Shown here: in pieces, positions 32,730-47,879 of the stretch
How the letters are laid out: each line of letters starts with the position of its first letter
How positions within the stretch are numbered: position 1 is the stretch's first letter
Source of the DNA: Nesterenkonia alkaliphila
Lineage (GTDB): Bacteria; Actinomycetota; Actinomycetes; Actinomycetales; Micrococcaceae
Length of the DNA stretch: 64,000 nucleotides
Assembly (NCBI RefSeq): GCF_009758175.1
Contig: NZ_WRPM01000068.1
Coordinates: 32,311-96,310, forward strand
Reading direction: 5' to 3'
The notes under the pieces: generated by a model
Databases searched by the model: none
Seen by the model: the letters and a program-made list of their open reading frames with translations, nothing else
What the model was told of the DNA's origin: nothing
Program-made: the position numbers and the translations under genes

Positions 32730-34847
32730 CTACTCGCCGCGAGCCTTCTCGATGATCTCGTCGGACACAGCCTTCGGCACCTCTGCGTAGGAGTCGAAGG
32801 ACATGGTGAAGACTGCGCGGCCCTGGGTGCGGGAACGCAGCTCGCCGATGTAGCCGAACATTTCGCTCAGCGGCACAGCAGCCTTGACCACTTTGACGCC
32901 GGAGGCATCCTCCATGGACTGGATCTGACCGCGGCGGGAGTTCAGGTCGCCGATCACATCGCCCATGTACTCCTCTGGAGTGCGGACCTCCACAGCCATC
33001 ATGGGCTCCAGGATCACCGGGTTGGCACGCTTGATGCCTTCCTTGAAGACCTGGGACCCGGCCAGCTTGAAGGCCATCTCAGAGGAGTCGACATCGTGGT
33101 AGGCGCCATCCCGCAGGATCGCCTTGACCCCAACCATGGGGTAGCCGGCGAGCACGCCGAGCTGCATGGCGTCCTGGATACCGGCATCCACCGAGGGAAT
33201 GTACTCGCGGGGGATGCGGCCACCGGTGACAGCGTTCTCGAACTCGTAGAGCTCCTCGCCGTCGGTCTCCAGGGGCTCGAAGTCCACGATCACCTTGGCG
33301 AACTGGCCTGAACCGCCAGTCTGCTTCTTGTGGGTGTACTCGACCTTCTCGACCTTCTTCTTGATGGTCTCGCGGTAAGCCACCTGCGGCTTGCCAACAT
33401 TGGCCTCCACCTTGAACTCGCGCTTCATGCGGTCCACGAAGACGTCGAGGTGGAGCTCACCCATACCGCCGATGACGGTCTGGCCGGTCTCCTCGTCCAG
33501 GGAGACCGTGAAGGTCGGGTCCTCAGCCACCAGCTTCTGGATGGCAGTGGAGAGCTTCTCCTGGTCACCCTTGGACTTCGGCTCGATCGCCACGTTGATC
33601 ACCGGCTCCGGGAAGCTCATGGATTCCAGGACGATCGGGTGGTCCGGGTTGCACAGGGTGTCACCGGTGGTGGTGTCCTTCAGGCCGATCACCGCGTAGA
33701 TGTGACCTGCCTGGATCTCCTCGACCGGGTTCTCCTTATTGGCGTGCATCTGGAAGAGCTTTCCAATGCGCTCCTTCTTCCCCTTAGTGGAGTTGAGGAT
33801 CTGTGCGCCGGAGGCCAGCTTGCCCGAGTACACGCGGATGAAGGTCAGCGTGCCGAAAAACGGGTGGGAGGCGATCTTGAAGGCCAGTGCGGAGAAGGGC
33901 TCGTCCTTGGAGGGCTTGCGTGTGAGGATCTCCTCCTCATCACCGGGCTTGTGACCCTCCATGGACTCCACGTCTGCCGGGGAGGGCAGGTAGTCCACCA
34001 CAGCGTCGAGCATGGGCTGAACCCCGCGGTTCTTGAATGCGGAGCCGCAGAAGACCGGGTAGGCCTCGCCGTCGACGGTCAGCTTGCGAATGCCGACCTT
34101 GAGCTCCTCAGGAGTGAGCTCCTCGCCCTCGAGGTACTTCTCCATGAGCTCCTCATCGGCCTCAGCCACGGCCTCGATGAGCTCATTGCGGTACTCCTCG
34201 GCACTCTCCTTGAGGTCCTCGGGGATCTCCTGGACCTCGTACTCAGCGCCCATGGTCACATCGCCCTTGGCATCCCCGGGCCAGACCAGTGCACGCATGT
34301 AGAGCAGGTCCACCACGCCGATGAAGTCGTTCTCGGCACCGATGGGCAGCTGCATCACCAGCGGCTTGGCACCCAGGCGGGACTTGATGGTGTCCACGGT
34401 GAAGTAGAAGTCGGCACCAAGCTTGTCCATCTTGTTGACGAAGCAGATGCGCGGGACGTTGTACTTATCAGCCTGGCGCCACACAGTCTCGGACTGGGGC
34501 TCCACACCCTCCTTGCCGTCGAAGACTGCCACAGCGCCGTCGAGCACGCGCAGGGAGCGCTCCACCTCAACGGTGAAGTCCACGTGGCCGGGGGTGTCGA
34601 TGATGTTGATCTGGTTGTTCTCCCAGAAGCAGGTCACCGCGGCGGAGGTGATGGTGATGCCGCGCTCCTTCTCCTGCTCCATCCAGTCCGTAGTCGACGC
34701 ACCGTCGTGGGTCTCACCGATCTTGTGGTTCATCCCTGTGTAGAACAGGACACGTTCGGTGGTGGTGGTCTTGCCGGCATCGATGTGAGCCATGATGCCG
34801 ATGTTGCGGACCTTCTTGAGGTCAGTGAGCACCTCTTGTTGTGCCAC
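32730..34847 (-). CDS. fusA: elongation factor G
   Basis: A 705-residue translocase GTPase. G1 [14 protein letters not shown]3 DTPGHVDF and G4 NKMDK are present. Domain IV carries [17 protein letters not shown] and domain V ends in [20 protein letters not shown] start, 22 bp after rpsG. Standard length for the canonical (non-paralogue) form. Confidence 0.98.
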   Translation of the reverse strand: MAQQEVLTDLKKVRNIGIMAHIDAGKTTTTERVLFYTGMNHKIGETHDGASTTDWMEQEKERGITITSAAVTCFWENNQINIIDTPGHVDFTVEVERSLRVLDGAVAVFDGKEGVEPQSETVWRQADKYNVPRICFVNKMDKLGADFYFTVDTIKSRLGAKPLVMQLPIGAENDFIGVVDLLYMRALVWPGDAKGDVTMGAEYEVQEIPEDLKESAEEYRNELIEAVAEADEELMEKYLEGEELTPEELKVGIRKLTVDGEAYPVFCGSAFKNRGVQPMLDAVVDYLPSPADVESMEGHKPGDEEEILTRKPSKDEPFSALAFKIASHPFFGTLTFIRVYSGKLASGAQILNSTKGKKERIGKLFQMHANKENPVEEIQAGHIYAVIGLKDTTTGDTLCNPDHPIVLESMSFPEPVINVAIEPKSKGDQEKLSTAIQKLVAEDPTFTVSLDEETGQTVIGGMGELHLDVFVDRMKREFKVEANVGKPQVAYRETIKKKVEKVEYTHKKQTGGSGQFAKVIVDFEPLETDGEELYEFENAVTGGRIPREYIPSVDAGIQDAMQLGVLAGYPMVGVKAILRDGAYHDVDSSEMAFKLAGSQVFKEGIKRANPVILEPMMAVEVRTPEEYMGDVIGDLNSRRGQIQSMEDASGVKVVKAAVPLSEMFGYIGELRSRTQGRAVFTMSFDSYAEVPKAVSDEIIEKARGE

Positions 34848-34869
34848 GGTATTTATCCCCTATTCCTTA

Positions 34870-35340
34870 TTACCAGCGGTAGTGGGCGAAGGCCTTGTTG
34901 GCTTCGGCCATCTTGTGGGTGTCCTCGCGGCGCTTGACTGCAGCACCCAGGCCGTTGGAGGCGTCGAGGATCTCGTTCATCAGGCGGTCGGTCATGGTCT
35001 TCTCGCGGCGGTCCTTGGCGTAGCCGACCAGCCAGCGCAGGGCCAGGGCGGTGGCGCGGCCGGGCTTGACCTCCACGGGCACCTGGTAGGTGGCACCGCC
35101 GACGCGGCGGGAGCGGACCTCCAGGGCGGGGCGGATGTTGTCCATCGCAGTCTTCAGCGTCTCGACGGCGTTCTCGCCGTTCTTCTTGGCGACACCCTCC
35201 AGGGCGCCGTAGACGATGCGCTCAGCGGTGGACTTCTTGCCGTCCTGCAGCACCTTGTTGATCAGCTGGGTGACCAGCGGGGAGCCGTGGACAGGGTCCT
35301 GGACGAGTGGGCGCTTAGGAGCGGGTCCCTTACGTGGCAT
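34870..35340 (-). CDS. rpsG: 30S ribosomal protein S7
   Basis: A 156-residue S7, initiator of 30S head assembly. [42 protein letters not shown] and NKAFAHYRW at the end are diagnostic. It overlaps rpsL by one base. Confidence 0.97.
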   Translation of the reverse strand: MPRKGPAPKRPLVQDPVHGSPLVTQLINKVLQDGKKSTAERIVYGALEGVAKKNGENAVETLKTAMDNIRPALEVRSRRVGGATYQVPVEVKPGRATALALRWLVGYAKDRREKTMTDRLMNEILDASNGLGAAVKRREDTHKMAEANKAFAHYRW

Positions 35341-35714
35341 TACTTCTTCTCCTTCTTGGCGCCGTAGCGGCTGCGGGCCTGGCCGCGACCCTTGACACCC
35401 TGGGTGTCGAGGGCGCCGCGAACGATCTTGTAGCGGACACCGGGGAGGTCCTTGACTCGACCACCGCGTACGAGCACGATCGAGTGCTCCTGCAGGTTGT
35501 GGCCCTCACCGGGAATGTATGCGGTGACCTCCACGCCGCCGCCCAGGCGGACACGGGCCACCTTGCGGAGTGCGGAGTTCGGCTTCTTGGGCGTGGTGGT
35601 GTACACGCGGGTGCACACGCCACGGCGCATGGGTGACCCCTGCAGGGCAGGAGTGGCGTTCTTGGCGGCCTTGGGGCTGCGCCCCTTGCGCACCAGCTGC
35701 TGAATGGTAGGCAC
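35340..35714 (-). CDS. rpsL: 30S ribosomal protein S12
   Basis: A 124-residue decoding-centre protein. [17 protein letters not shown] and [16 protein letters not shown] show the wild-type lysines whose mutation gives streptomycin resistance. The GTG start has GGAG 8 nt upstream. First gene of rpsL-rpsG-fusA-tuf. The 238-bp gap above it (35715-35952) must hold the str promoter, but I cannot place it securely. Confidence 0.97.
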   Translation of the reverse strand: MPTIQQLVRKGRSPKAAKNATPALQGSPMRRGVCTRVYTTTPKKPNSALRKVARVRLGGGVEVTAYIPGEGHNLQEHSIVLVRGGRVKDLPGVRYKIVRGALDTQGVKGRGQARSRYGAKKEKK

Positions 35715-35952
35715 TATGCAATCTCCATTGTTGTCAGGTCTTGTGGCCGTCTCCGGCCGGGCACGTCTCTGCGCTGGGGAAGTTCCGCCACAGTTTCAGG
35801 TTCGGAGGCTGCGGCTGGCGCAACTGCCTCTAAGCATGAAAATATGTGGCATTTGTTGCGCACCTTCCCCGCAACCCGGACCGAGTCCTACTGCCACACA
35901 GAAACAATCAAGGCAACAATACCAGCTGACGCGGATTGACGCGAACGCAGTC

Positions 35953-36951
35953 CTAGGCGCGGCCCCGCTCCGGACCCCGCTCCGCACCCTGGTCCGGATC
36001 CGGGTGCGGCTCGGCGGCGGGTTCAGCAGTCTCCTGCTGGTGAGGGTTTTCGGAATGCTCGGGCTGCGGTGCAGGCGCAGGGCGCCGTGCTGCGCGTTTG
36101 CGCCGGTACCGGCGCAGCAGCAGGAGGATGACGACGACGGGGACTGCCAGTACCGCCAACCAGGGCACCAGTACGCCTGCCCCCACCAGGAATCCATTGA
36201 TGAAGGTCACCAGCCCGTTCCAGCCGGACTGCAGCCCACCTATGAATCCCTCGCGGTCCACCTCCGTGATCGGCTCGGTGCTGAACTGGATATGCAGTGT
36301 GGAGAGTGAGACTTGGTCTTCGAGCGCATTGAGGTCTGCCTGCAGGGACTCCAGGGAGGCCTGCCGCTCGCTGAGCGTGGTTTCGATCTGCAGCAGCTCC
36401 TCGGCGGAGTCGGCCTCGGACATGATCTCGATCAGCCGGTCCACCGAGGTCTCCAGCGCCTCGATCCGGGCATTGAGGTCGCGGTAGGTCCCGGTGACAT
36501 CCTGAGCGGACTCGGTGAGGTCCGTGACGTCGCCGTAGTCCTCCAGCTGCTCCAGGAGCTCGTCCAGGTTCTCCTGGGGCAGGCGCAGAGTCACACTGGC
36601 ATAGGTGGGCGTGCCGTCCTCGTCGGTGGACTCCTCACGAGCTTCCACATACCCGCCGTAGCCGGCGGCCTGCCCAACCACCCGACGCACCGCTTCACGG
36701 GTGTCATCTACTTCCACCACGGCTGAAGCAGTGGTGATGACCTGGCGTTCGGCGGCTCCCGGCCCGCCCTCAAGATCGCTGCCGCTCTCATCCTGGGCCT
36801 GGGGCTGGCCAGCCTCATCTGCCGGGCCCTCGGCCATCTCCATGTCATAGTCGACGGCTGCCTCTCCGTCGGAGTCAGGTGCGGAACCGCAAGCGGTCAG
36901 CACAAAGAGCGCCATGATCACAGCTGCGAAGGTTCTCAGTACCCGTTCCAT
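35953..36951 (-). CDS. DUF4349-family lipoprotein
   Basis: A 332-residue envelope protein. The signal ends in lipobox LTAC (Cys at 21), followed by an acidic linker. The DUF4349 body starts near RQVITTASAVVEVDDTREA, includes ASVTLRLPQENLDELLEQLEDYG, and has a long coiled-coil (about 165-215). A C-terminal transmembrane helix (WLAVLAVPVVVILLLLRRYRR) and a Pro/Glu-rich basic tail follow. Both a lipid anchor and a TM helix would hold it in the membrane. Function unknown; family members occur widely in Gram-positives. It is inserted between rpoC and rpsL, with TTGCCA-N18-TAAACT 7 nt above the ATG, so it is transcribed on its own without a leader. The longer frame to 37026 lacks support. Confidence 0.85.
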   Translation of the reverse strand: MERVLRTFAAVIMALFVLTACGSAPDSDGEAAVDYDMEMAEGPADEAGQPQAQDESGSDLEGGPGAAERQVITTASAVVEVDDTREAVRRVVGQAAGYGGYVEAREESTDEDGTPTYASVTLRLPQENLDELLEQLEDYGDVTDLTESAQDVTGTYRDLNARIEALETSVDRLIEIMSEADSAEELLQIETTLSERQASLESLQADLNALEDQVSLSTLHIQFSTEPITEVDREGFIGGLQSGWNGLVTFINGFLVGAGVLVPWLAVLAVPVVVILLLLRRYRRKRAARRPAPAPQPEHSENPHQQETAEPAAEPHPDPDQGAERGPERGRA

Positions 36952-36958
36952 GCCCTGA

Positions 36959-36988
36959 AGTTTACGATTGCAAATTCTGCTCTGGCAA
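36959..36988 (-). promoter_or_regulatory. promoter of the DUF4349 gene, leaderless
   Basis: Minus strand: -35 TTGCCA (36988-36983), 18-bp spacer, -10 TAAACT (36964-36959), then 7 nt to the ATG. It is the most complete of the leaderless promoters seen in this window. Confidence 0.6.
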
Positions 36989-37061
36989 GTGCGCCAACGG
37001 ATCGTAATCGCACTGTGATGCTTCACCGGTGCCCGGCCATCCCAGGTCAGCCAGCGACGCG

Positions 37062-37097
37062 GAAGGCCCGGCTCCCACGGTGGGGAACCAGGCCTTC
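37062..37097 (-). terminator. hairpin after rpoC
   Basis: GAAGGCC (37062-37068) pairs with GGCCTTC (37091-37097), with further CCCAC/GTGGG pairing inside. It lies in the 224-bp gap below the rpoC stop. There is no T-run, so termination is likely but not certain. Confidence 0.45.
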
Positions 37098-37175
37098 AGC
37101 GGTGTTGGGGGCCGGCAAGCCAACCCGGCGGCGTCGTTATCTAGTGACTGCGCCGTTCTTCCGTCCGAGACCAGC

Positions 37176-41159
<3,984 letters not shown>

Positions 41160-41227
41160 AGTCCGGTATCTCTCTTTTCTTCTCTAAAAATTCGTCAAGC
41201 GTATGTGAGTCGGAAGAAGTCTGGGTC

Positions 41228-44200
41228 TCAGACTTCTTCGACCGAGCTGGGCTCAGCCCGGGAGAGATCGATGCCGAGCTCCTCAGCGGCGCTGAAGCCG
41301 GAGTCCTCGGAATCGGCGTCGCGCATCTGGAAGGCGTCGCCGTGCTCGTTGAGCACCTCGACGTTCAGGCACAGCGACTGCATCTCCTTGATGAGCACCT
41401 TGAAGGACTCCGGAACGCCGGGCTCCGGGATGTCCTCGCCCTTGACGATGGCCTCGTAGACCTTCACGCGGCCGTGGATGTCATCAGACTTGATGGTCAG
41501 CAGCTCCTGCAGGGTGTAGGCGGAGCCATAGGCCTCCAGGGCCCAGACCTCCATCTCACCGAAGCGCTGGCCACCGAACTGCGCCTTACCACCCAGCGGC
41601 TGCTGGGTGATCATGGAGTAGGGTCCGGTGGAACGAGCGTGGATCTTGTCATCCACCAGGTGGTGCAGCTTCAGAATGTACATGTAGCCCACAGAGACCG
41701 AGTCCGGGAACGGCTCACCGGAGCGGCCGTCGAACAGCTGGGCCTTTCCGTCAGGGCCCACCAGCTGCTCACCGTCGCGGGAGGGGTTGGTGGCCTCCAG
41801 GATGCCGGTGAGCTCCTCCGGCTCGGCGCCGTCGAACACCGGTGTGGCCACCTTGGTGGGGCCGGTCTCCTTGGGCAGGTTCGGCAGAGCCTTGAGCCAT
41901 TCGGGGTCGCCCTCGATCTTCCAACCGTTGGCGGCGGCCCAGCCCAGGTGCAGCTCCATGACCTGGCCGATGTTCATACGGCCGGGCACACCCATGGGGT
42001 TGAGCACCACGTCGACGGGGGTGCCGTCGGGCAGGAAGGGCATGTCCTCCACCGGCAGGATCCGGGAGATGACGCCCTTGTTGCCGTGGCGCCCGGCGAG
42101 CTTGTCACCGTCGGTGATCTTGCGCTTCTGGGCCACGTAGACCCGGACCACCTGGTTCACACCCGGGGGCAGCTCGTGGTCATCGTCCTCGGCGTCGAGG
42201 ATGCGCACACCGATGACGGTGCCGGACTCTCCGTGCGGCACCTTCAGGGAGGTGTCGCGGACCTCGCGGGACTTCTCACCGAAGATGGCCCGCAGCAGGC
42301 GCTCCTCCGGGGTCAGCTCGGTCTCACCCTTAGGGGTCACGCGGCCGACCAGGATGTCTCCTGCGTCAACCTCAGCACCAACGTGGATGATGCCGCGCTC
42401 GTCGAGCTGGGCGAGCATCTCCTCGGAGACGTTCGGGATGTCCCGGGTGATCTCCTCGGCACCGAGCTTGGTGTCACGGGCGTCGACCTCGTGCTCCTCG
42501 ATGTGGATGGAGGTGAGCACATCGTCCTGCACCAGGCGCTGGGACAGGATGATGGCGTCCTCGAAGTTGTGACCCTCCCAGGACATGAATGCCACCAGCA
42601 GGTTCTTGCCCAGGGCCAGCTCACCGAGCTCGGTGGAGGGGCCGTCGGCGATGATGGACTGGCGCTCCACCCGGTCTCCCTCGCTGACCCGGACCACCTG
42701 GTTGTAGGCGTTGCCCTGGTTGGAGCGCTGGAACTTCATAATCGGGTAGTTGGTGTAGGAGCCGTCGTCGTTTTGGACGATGACCAGGTCCGCGGCCACC
42801 TTGGTGACCACACCGGCCTTGGTGGCCACCACGGAGTCGCCAGCGTCAATCGCGGCGTACTTCTCCATGCCGGTGCCCACCAGCGGGGACTCGGACTCCA
42901 GCAGCGGCACAGCCTGGCGCTGCATGTTGGCGCCCATCAGTGCACGGTTGGCGTCGTCATGCTCCAGGAACGGGATCAGGGCGGTGGCCACTGAGACCAT
43001 CTGGCGCGGGGAGACATCCATGTAGTGAATGTTCTCCGGGGCCACCAGCACAGGCTCGCCCTGCTCGCCGGAGGAGGCGTCGCCGCGGCAGAGCACCACG
43101 TCCTCAGTGAAGGTGCCGTCCGCGTTCAGCGGTGCGTTGGCCTGAGCAATATTGGCCACCAGCTCGTCATCGGCGGTGAGGTACTCGATCTGCTCGGTGA
43201 CCTTGCCGTCCACCACCTTGCGGTAGGGGGTCTCGATGAAGCCGAAGTTGTTGATCCGCCCGTAGGTGGCCAAGGAGCCGATCAGCCCGATGTTGGGGCC
43301 TTCCGGGGTCTCGATGGGGCACATGCGGCCGTAGTGCGAGGGGTGCACGTCACGGACTTCCATGCCGGCACGGTCGCGGGAGAGCCCACCCGGGCCCAGC
43401 GCGGAGAGGCGCCGCTTATGGGTCAGTCCGGCCAGCGGGTTGTTCTGGTCCATGAACTGGGACAGCTGGGAGGTTCCGAAGAACTCCTTGATGCTGGCCA
43501 CCACGGGCCGGATGTTGATCAGGGTCTGTGGGGTGATGGCCTCCACGTCCTGAGTGGTCATCCGCTCGCGGACCACGCGCTCCATGCGGGACAGCCCGGT
43601 GCGCACCTGGTTCTCGATGAGCTCGCCCACCGCACGGATGCGGCGGTTGCCGAAGTGGTCGATATCGTCCACTGTGACCGGCAGCTCCACCTCTTTGCCG
43701 TCGCGGAAGCCCTTGATGGTCTTCTGCCCGGCGTGCAGGGAGCACAGGTAGTGGATCATCGCGGTGATGTCCTCTTCGGTGAGCACCGAATCGGTGTACT
43801 CCTTGTCCACGCCCAACTTGCGGTTGAGCTTGTACCGGCCCACCTTGGCGAGGTCGTAGCGCTTGGAGCTGAAGTACAGGGAGTCCAGCAGGGAGCGGCC
43901 GGCCTCCACTGTGGGCGGCTCGCCCGGGCGCAGCTTGCGGTAGATGTCCAGCAGCGCCTCTTCCTGAGTCTCGAAGGTGTCCTTCTCGATGGTGGCGCGG
44001 ATGGAGTCGTAGCCGCCGAACTCCTCCAGGATGCGGGACTCGGACCAGCCGATAGCCTTCAGCAGAGCGGTGACCGGCTGCTTGCGCTTACGGTCCAGAC
44101 GCACGCCGACCTGATCGCGCTTATCGATCTCCAGCTCAAACCAGGCACCGCGGGAGGGGATCACCTTGGCGGTGAAGATCTCTTTGTCAGTGGTCTTGTC

Positions 44201-44740
44201 CTGGGAGGACTCGAAGTAGGCGCCCGGGGAGCGGACCAGCTGGGAGACCACCACACGCTCGGTGCCGTTGATGATGAAGGTGCCGCGGGAGGTCATCAGG
44301 GGGAAGTCACCCATGAAGACGGTCTGCTGCTTGATCTCACCGGTGTTGTGGTTCATGAACTCGGCCTTGACGTACAGCGGGGCCGAGTAGGTGATGTCGT
44401 GGTCTTTGCACTCATCCACGGTGTACTTGGGATCCGCGAACTCCGGGTCGGAGAAGCTCAGGCTCATGGTCTCCTGGAAGTCCTCGATGGGGGACATCTC
44501 CTCGAAGATGTCAGCCAGCCCAGAGGTGTCGGAGACGCCCTTGATGCCCTTCTCCTTGGCCTCGGCCACACGGGCGGCCCAGGCCTCATTGCCCACCAGA
44601 CGGTCAAATGACTCAATCTGCAGAGCCAGCAGCTCCGGGACATCGAGGGGTTCGTGGATTTTTGCGAATGAGAGGCGGCCGGCGTATTCGGGGGTGCGGG
44701 CCGATGCAGCGGTATTTGGTGAGGTGCTCGAGGCGACCAA
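41228..44740 (-). CDS. rpoB: DNA-directed RNA polymerase subunit beta
   Basis: A 1170-residue subunit. I place the start at a TTG (44740): AAGGA lies about 8 nt upstream and the product begins [13 protein letters not shown], matching actinobacterial RpoB starts; a longer frame reaching 44797 is less likely. Conserved parts include [17 protein letters not shown], the rifampicin region ([19 protein letters not shown], with Asp, His and Ser wild type, so rifampicin sensitivity is expected), GNKGVISRI and the C-terminal [18 protein letters not shown]. The promoter is about 115 nt upstream. Confidence 0.97.
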   Translation of the reverse strand: MVASSTSPNTAASARTPEYAGRLSFAKIHEPLDVPELLALQIESFDRLVGNEAWAARVAEAKEKGIKGVSDTSGLADIFEEMSPIEDFQETMSLSFSDPEFADPKYTVDECKDHDITYSAPLYVKAEFMNHNTGEIKQQTVFMGDFPLMTSRGTFIINGTERVVVSQLVRSPGAYFESSQDKTTDKEIFTAKVIPSRGAWFELEIDKRDQVGVRLDRKRKQPVTALLKAIGWSESRILEEFGGYDSIRATIEKDTFETQEEALLDIYRKLRPGEPPTVEAGRSLLDSLYFSSKRYDLAKVGRYKLNRKLGVDKEYTDSVLTEEDITAMIHYLCSLHAGQKTIKGFRDGKEVELPVTVDDIDHFGNRRIRAVGELIENQVRTGLSRMERVVRERMTTQDVEAITPQTLINIRPVVASIKEFFGTSQLSQFMDQNNPLAGLTHKRRLSALGPGGLSRDRAGMEVRDVHPSHYGRMCPIETPEGPNIGLIGSLATYGRINNFGFIETPYRKVVDGKVTEQIEYLTADDELVANIAQANAPLNADGTFTEDVVLCRGDASSGEQGEPVLVAPENIHYMDVSPRQMVSVATALIPFLEHDDANRALMGANMQRQAVPLLESESPLVGTGMEKYAAIDAGDSVVATKAGVVTKVAADLVIVQNDDGSYTNYPIMKFQRSNQGNAYNQVVRVSEGDRVERQSIIADGPSTELGELALGKNLLVAFMSWEGHNFEDAIILSQRLVQDDVLTSIHIEEHEVDARDTKLGAEEITRDIPNVSEEMLAQLDERGIIHVGAEVDAGDILVGRVTPKGETELTPEERLLRAIFGEKSREVRDTSLKVPHGESGTVIGVRILDAEDDDHELPPGVNQVVRVYVAQKRKITDGDKLAGRHGNKGVISRILPVEDMPFLPDGTPVDVVLNPMGVPGRMNIGQVMELHLGWAAANGWKIEGDPEWLKALPNLPKETGPTKVATPVFDGAEPEELTGILEATNPSRDGEQLVGPDGKAQLFDGRSGEPFPDSVSVGYMYILKLHHLVDDKIHARSTGPYSMITQQPLGGKAQFGGQRFGEMEVWALEAYGSAYTLQELLTIKSDDIHGRVKVYEAIVKGEDIPEPGVPESFKVLIKEMQSLCLNVEVLNEHGDAFQMRDADSEDSGFSAAEELGIDLSRAEPSSVEEV

Positions 44741-44854
44741 GAGGGATCCTTCCACAGACCTGTATTCGTAATGCGTACCGGATCGCTTCCACGTCACATA
44801 CGTGCGCCACCGCTATATGAAGGCACGAAGAAAAGAGGGGAAACGCGAAGTTTT

Positions 44855-44884
44855 AGGATACACAGAGAATCCGGGCGCGCGCAA
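44855..44884 (-). promoter_or_regulatory. rpoBC promoter
   Basis: Minus strand: TTGCGC (44884-44879), 18-bp spacer, TATCCT (44860-44855). This is a good vegetative promoter that would give a leader of about 105-110 nt before the TTG start. The rest of the 252-bp gap to the next operon holds only a short CCCCA/TGGGG hairpin (44901-44913). Confidence 0.55.
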
Positions 44885-44992
44885 GTGCACAGCGACAGAG
44901 CCCCAGACTGGGGTGATGCCGTACACAGTAGCAGGAAATTGCAAGGACGGCGCCCGATTCAGCCCAGTGGCGCGCCGCACAGCACCTTCCTC

Positions 44993-45523
44993 CTAACCCG
45001 CCTGGGCGCGGGCCCAGCGATCGTGGGCCAGGGCAGCGGCCCCGGCCAGCAGTGTGGCGGCCAGCAGAATGAGCGCCGCACCCGGGATGAGCAGGCCGCT
45101 CACGGCCCGCATCAGCATCCAGGCCAGGATGGTGACCACCATGACTGCGGCCGCCCGGCCGGTCCAGCGGATCCACAGCTGAGCCGGCACCGAGGCGGCC
45201 ACCGGCAGCACGGCTGCCGCAGCGGCGCCGGTGTGCAGTATCAGCAGCAGTGCTGCCGCGGGCAGTGTCCAGGCGGTGCGGACGTCGTCGTTGACTGCCA
45301 CCCAAGCCACCACTGAATAGGCGAGCATCCCAAGCGGGGCCAGGTTCTGCGGCCAGAGCGCGGCGGCGAGGCTCAGAGCTGCTGGGGCCAGTGCCGTCCA
45401 GAAGTCAGCCACACCGCGCTCGGAGATCACGGTCAGCAGTGCTGTGAAGCCCAGTCCGGCCAGTGCGATCACCGCGCGCAGCAGCAGCTGTGCGGCAGAG
45501 CCGTGGCGGATCAGCTCGCGCAT
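44993..45523 (-). CDS. membrane protein of the MoxR/DUF58 operon
   Basis: A 176-residue protein, almost entirely hydrophobic, with about five membrane segments (for example LLRAVIALAGLGFTALLTVI, and a run near the C-terminus, LIPGAALILLAATLLAGAAAL). No family recognised. It is the last gene of a five-gene operon and its start overlaps the DUF58 stop by one base, so a membrane role with that system is likely. Confidence 0.75.
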   Translation of the reverse strand: MRELIRHGSAAQLLLRAVIALAGLGFTALLTVISERGVADFWTALAPAALSLAAALWPQNLAPLGMLAYSVVAWVAVNDDVRTAWTLPAAALLLILHTGAAAAAVLPVAASVPAQLWIRWTGRAAAVMVVTILAWMLMRAVSGLLIPGAALILLAATLLAGAAALAHDRWARAQAG

Positions 45524-46836
45524 CAGCGCACCCCCGCCCCGCCGCGCCGGGTGAGCATTCGCAGCACAGTGTCCAGCGTGCCGGGATCGCGCCAGGGCAC
45601 CACGGCCACTCCGGCCTGGCCTACCCTGCGGATCTCATGTTCGCGCTCGATCATCCGCAGCCGCCACGCCAGCCGCTCATAGGCATCCGCCTGCTGCAGC
45701 TGCGGCTCAGCCCCGCTGAGCACATCCACGGCCACCACTGTCAGTCCGCTGCGCGCCAGGGCCGCAGCGCGGCTGAGCATCGCCTCGGAGACCAGGGCCG
45801 AGACGATCACCACCAGGGTGCCGGCGCGCAGGCCCAACCGGATCTTCTCCGGGCTGATCTCCCGCTCCGGGGCGGGCACGGCATCAGCCAGCATCTGAAG
45901 CAGCCGGCGGTAGTGCCTGGATCCGGTGCCGGGGTTCAGCCGCTTCGGCACTGCCCCGGAGATGACCTGCAGGCTGACCCGGTCGCCCTGATGGGCGAAG
46001 TGTTCGGCGATGGCGGCGGCGGCCCGGACCGAGCGGTCCAGCGTGGATGATGCCCCACCCAGTCCCTCGGATATGCCCAGATCATTCTGGGCATCCAGGA
46101 TCAGTGCCACATGGGTGTCCTGGTCGGCATAGGAAGAGGTCACGTGCAGTTCCCCGGTGCGCAGGGAGCGCGGCCAGTGGATGTTCTTCAGCTTGTCTCC
46201 CCACTGAAAATGCCGGATGGCGCTGAACTCGCTGCCCTGACCGGGCCGGGCTGAGCGGTGGTGACCCACCAGTCCACGCGGATGCGGGGCAGGGGCGCGG
46301 GTGTCGAAGTGTTCGGCGGTGGGTGCCACCTTCCGCTGTCTGCCGGGCAGCGGCACTGGTCCCCAGGAGTATGCGCCCCAGGGGCCGACTGCGCCGACCA
46401 GGGTGGTGCCGTAGCTGCGGTTGCCCCAGCGCAGCGGATCCACCCCCAAAGTAAAGCGGAGGCTGCCCTCGGTGACATAGTGCACCTGGGAGCCGTGATG
46501 GGGGCGGCGCTGGACCCAGGCGGCCGCGGCCTGGCTCGCCGCGGCGAAGTCGGCGCCCTGCAGACCCTGAGCCTGCACAATGATGCCGTTGTGCTCACCT
46601 TCGGTGGCACGGTCCCGAGCCAGCCGGCTCACCGCTCGGGGGCTCCCGGCAGGTCTGGCAACAGCGGACCAGACCGCTGCCAGCGCCAGAGGAGCCACCA
46701 GGATGAGCACATCGGGCCGGGAGAACACCAGCGCAACCAGGATCCCCAGAGCTGCGATGAGCACGGCCCGCAGGTGGGCGTGGGTGAGCAGCCACCGTCC
46801 CCCGGCGTAGGTGCTGGACTCGGCCGCCGGGCTCAT
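45523..46836 (-). CDS. DUF58 domain protein
   Basis: A 437-residue protein: two membrane helices near 20-60, an extracytoplasmic or beta segment, then the DUF58/vWA-like region with EFSAIRHFQWGDKLKNIHWPRSLR near 205-230, the family hallmark, and VALILDAQND, a MIDAS-like strand. DUF58 proteins accompany MoxR ATPases, probably as partners in assembling or maturing envelope or metalloprotein complexes. It overlaps moxR (ATGA) and the next gene (TGATG). Confidence 0.87.
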   Translation of the reverse strand: MSPAAESSTYAGGRWLLTHAHLRAVLIAALGILVALVFSRPDVLILVAPLALAAVWSAVARPAGSPRAVSRLARDRATEGEHNGIIVQAQGLQGADFAAASQAAAAWVQRRPHHGSQVHYVTEGSLRFTLGVDPLRWGNRSYGTTLVGAVGPWGAYSWGPVPLPGRQRKVAPTAEHFDTRAPAPHPRGLVGHHRSARPGQGSEFSAIRHFQWGDKLKNIHWPRSLRTGELHVTSSYADQDTHVALILDAQNDLGISEGLGGASSTLDRSVRAAAAIAEHFAHQGDRVSLQVISGAVPKRLNPGTGSRHYRRLLQMLADAVPAPEREISPEKIRLGLRAGTLVVIVSALVSEAMLSRAAALARSGLTVVAVDVLSGAEPQLQQADAYERLAWRLRMIEREHEIRRVGQAGVAVVPWRDPGTLDTVLRMLTRRGGAGVR

Positions 46837-47879
46837 TCTGAGGTGTCTCCGGAGGCTGGATCGGCAATGGCGCGTGCAGCCGGGACAGGCACTTCGTTGA
46901 GGACCTGTTCGATGATCCGTGCTGGGCTGGTCTCGGACATCCAGAGTTCGGGTTTGAGCACGATACGGTGATCCAGCACCGGATGGGCCACGGCTTTGAC
47001 GTCCTCGGGCGTGATGAAGTCGCGTCCGTTGATCACCGCATAGGCCCTAGCCATCAGCACCAGAGCCAAAGACCCCCTGGGGAGGGCGCCCACCTGCACC
47101 CCGGAGGCCGCCCGGGTGGCAGCAGCCAGCCGCACACAGTAGGCAGTGATCTCCTCAGCCACCTCCACCGTCTCCACCGCCTGCTGCATTCTCAGCAGCC
47201 CGTGGGCATCTGTGACCGCATCGAGTCTCTGCTCCTCAGCCTGGCGCTCAAGGCGGCGGCGCAGGATCTCCTGCTCCTGGCCGGTCTGCGGATAGCCGAA
47301 GGAGAGCCGGATCAGGAACCGGTCCAGTTGAGCCTCCGGCAGCGGGTAGGTGCCCTCGTACTCCACGGGGTTGGAGGTGGCCAACACATGGAAAGGCCGG
47401 TCCAGGGTGAAGGTCTGCCCTTCAACGGTGACCTGCTTCTCCGCCATGGCCTCCAGCAGGGCCGACTGGGTCTTGGGCGGGGTGCGGTTGATCTCATCGG
47501 CCAGCATCAGCCCTGTGAACAAAGGACCCTTGCGGAACTGAAACACCCCGGCGGACTGGTCATAGACATAGGCACCGGTGAGATCGGCCGGTAACAGGTC
47601 AGGGGTGAACTGCGCCCGGGCGAAGTCCAGACCCAAGGCTTGGGCAAAGGACCTTGCTGCCAGGGTCTTGCCCAGCCCCGGCAGATCCTCCAACAGCACG
47701 TGCCCTCCGGCCAGGATCGCAGCCAGGGTCAACGTCAACGGCTCACGATGGCCCACCACTGCAGATCCCACCCGGTCCAGCACAGCGCGGGCCTGCTCAT
47801 GCACGGCGCTGATCCCACCGGCAGGCACCGTCCCTGACTCTCGGGGGCCGGCAGTCAACGGGTCTGGTGTGTCAGTCAC
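46833..47879 (-). CDS. MoxR-family AAA+ ATPase
   Basis: A 348-residue AAA+ protein. Walker A is LEDLPGLGKTLAARSF (near 60-75), Walker B LMLADEINR, followed by PPKTQSALLEAMAEKQVTVEG, sensor 1 ATSNP and the DRFLIRLSFGYP arginine-finger segment, all standard for MoxR. MoxR ATPases act as chaperones for vWA/DUF58 partners; the next gene is such a partner. GTG start overlapping the preceding stop by 4 bp. Confidence 0.92.
   Translation of the reverse strand: MTDTPDPLTAGPRESGTVPAGGISAVHEQARAVLDRVGSAVVGHREPLTLTLAAILAGGHVLLEDLPGLGKTLAARSFAQALGLDFARAQFTPDLLPADLTGAYVYDQSAGVFQFRKGPLFTGLMLADEINRTPPKTQSALLEAMAEKQVTVEGQTFTLDRPFHVLATSNPVEYEGTYPLPEAQLDRFLIRLSFGYPQTGQEQEILRRRLERQAEEQRLDAVTDAHGLLRMQQAVETVEVAEEITAYCVRLAAATRAASGVQVGALPRGSLALVLMARAYAVINGRDFITPEDVKAVAHPVLDHRIVLKPELWMSETSPARIIEQVLNEVPVPAARAIADPASGDTSE

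Noticed and set aside
33330..34937. 535-codon plus-strand open frame
   Set aside because: It is antisense to fusA; the His/Leu/Val/Asp-rich composition is typical of a reverse-frame shadow.
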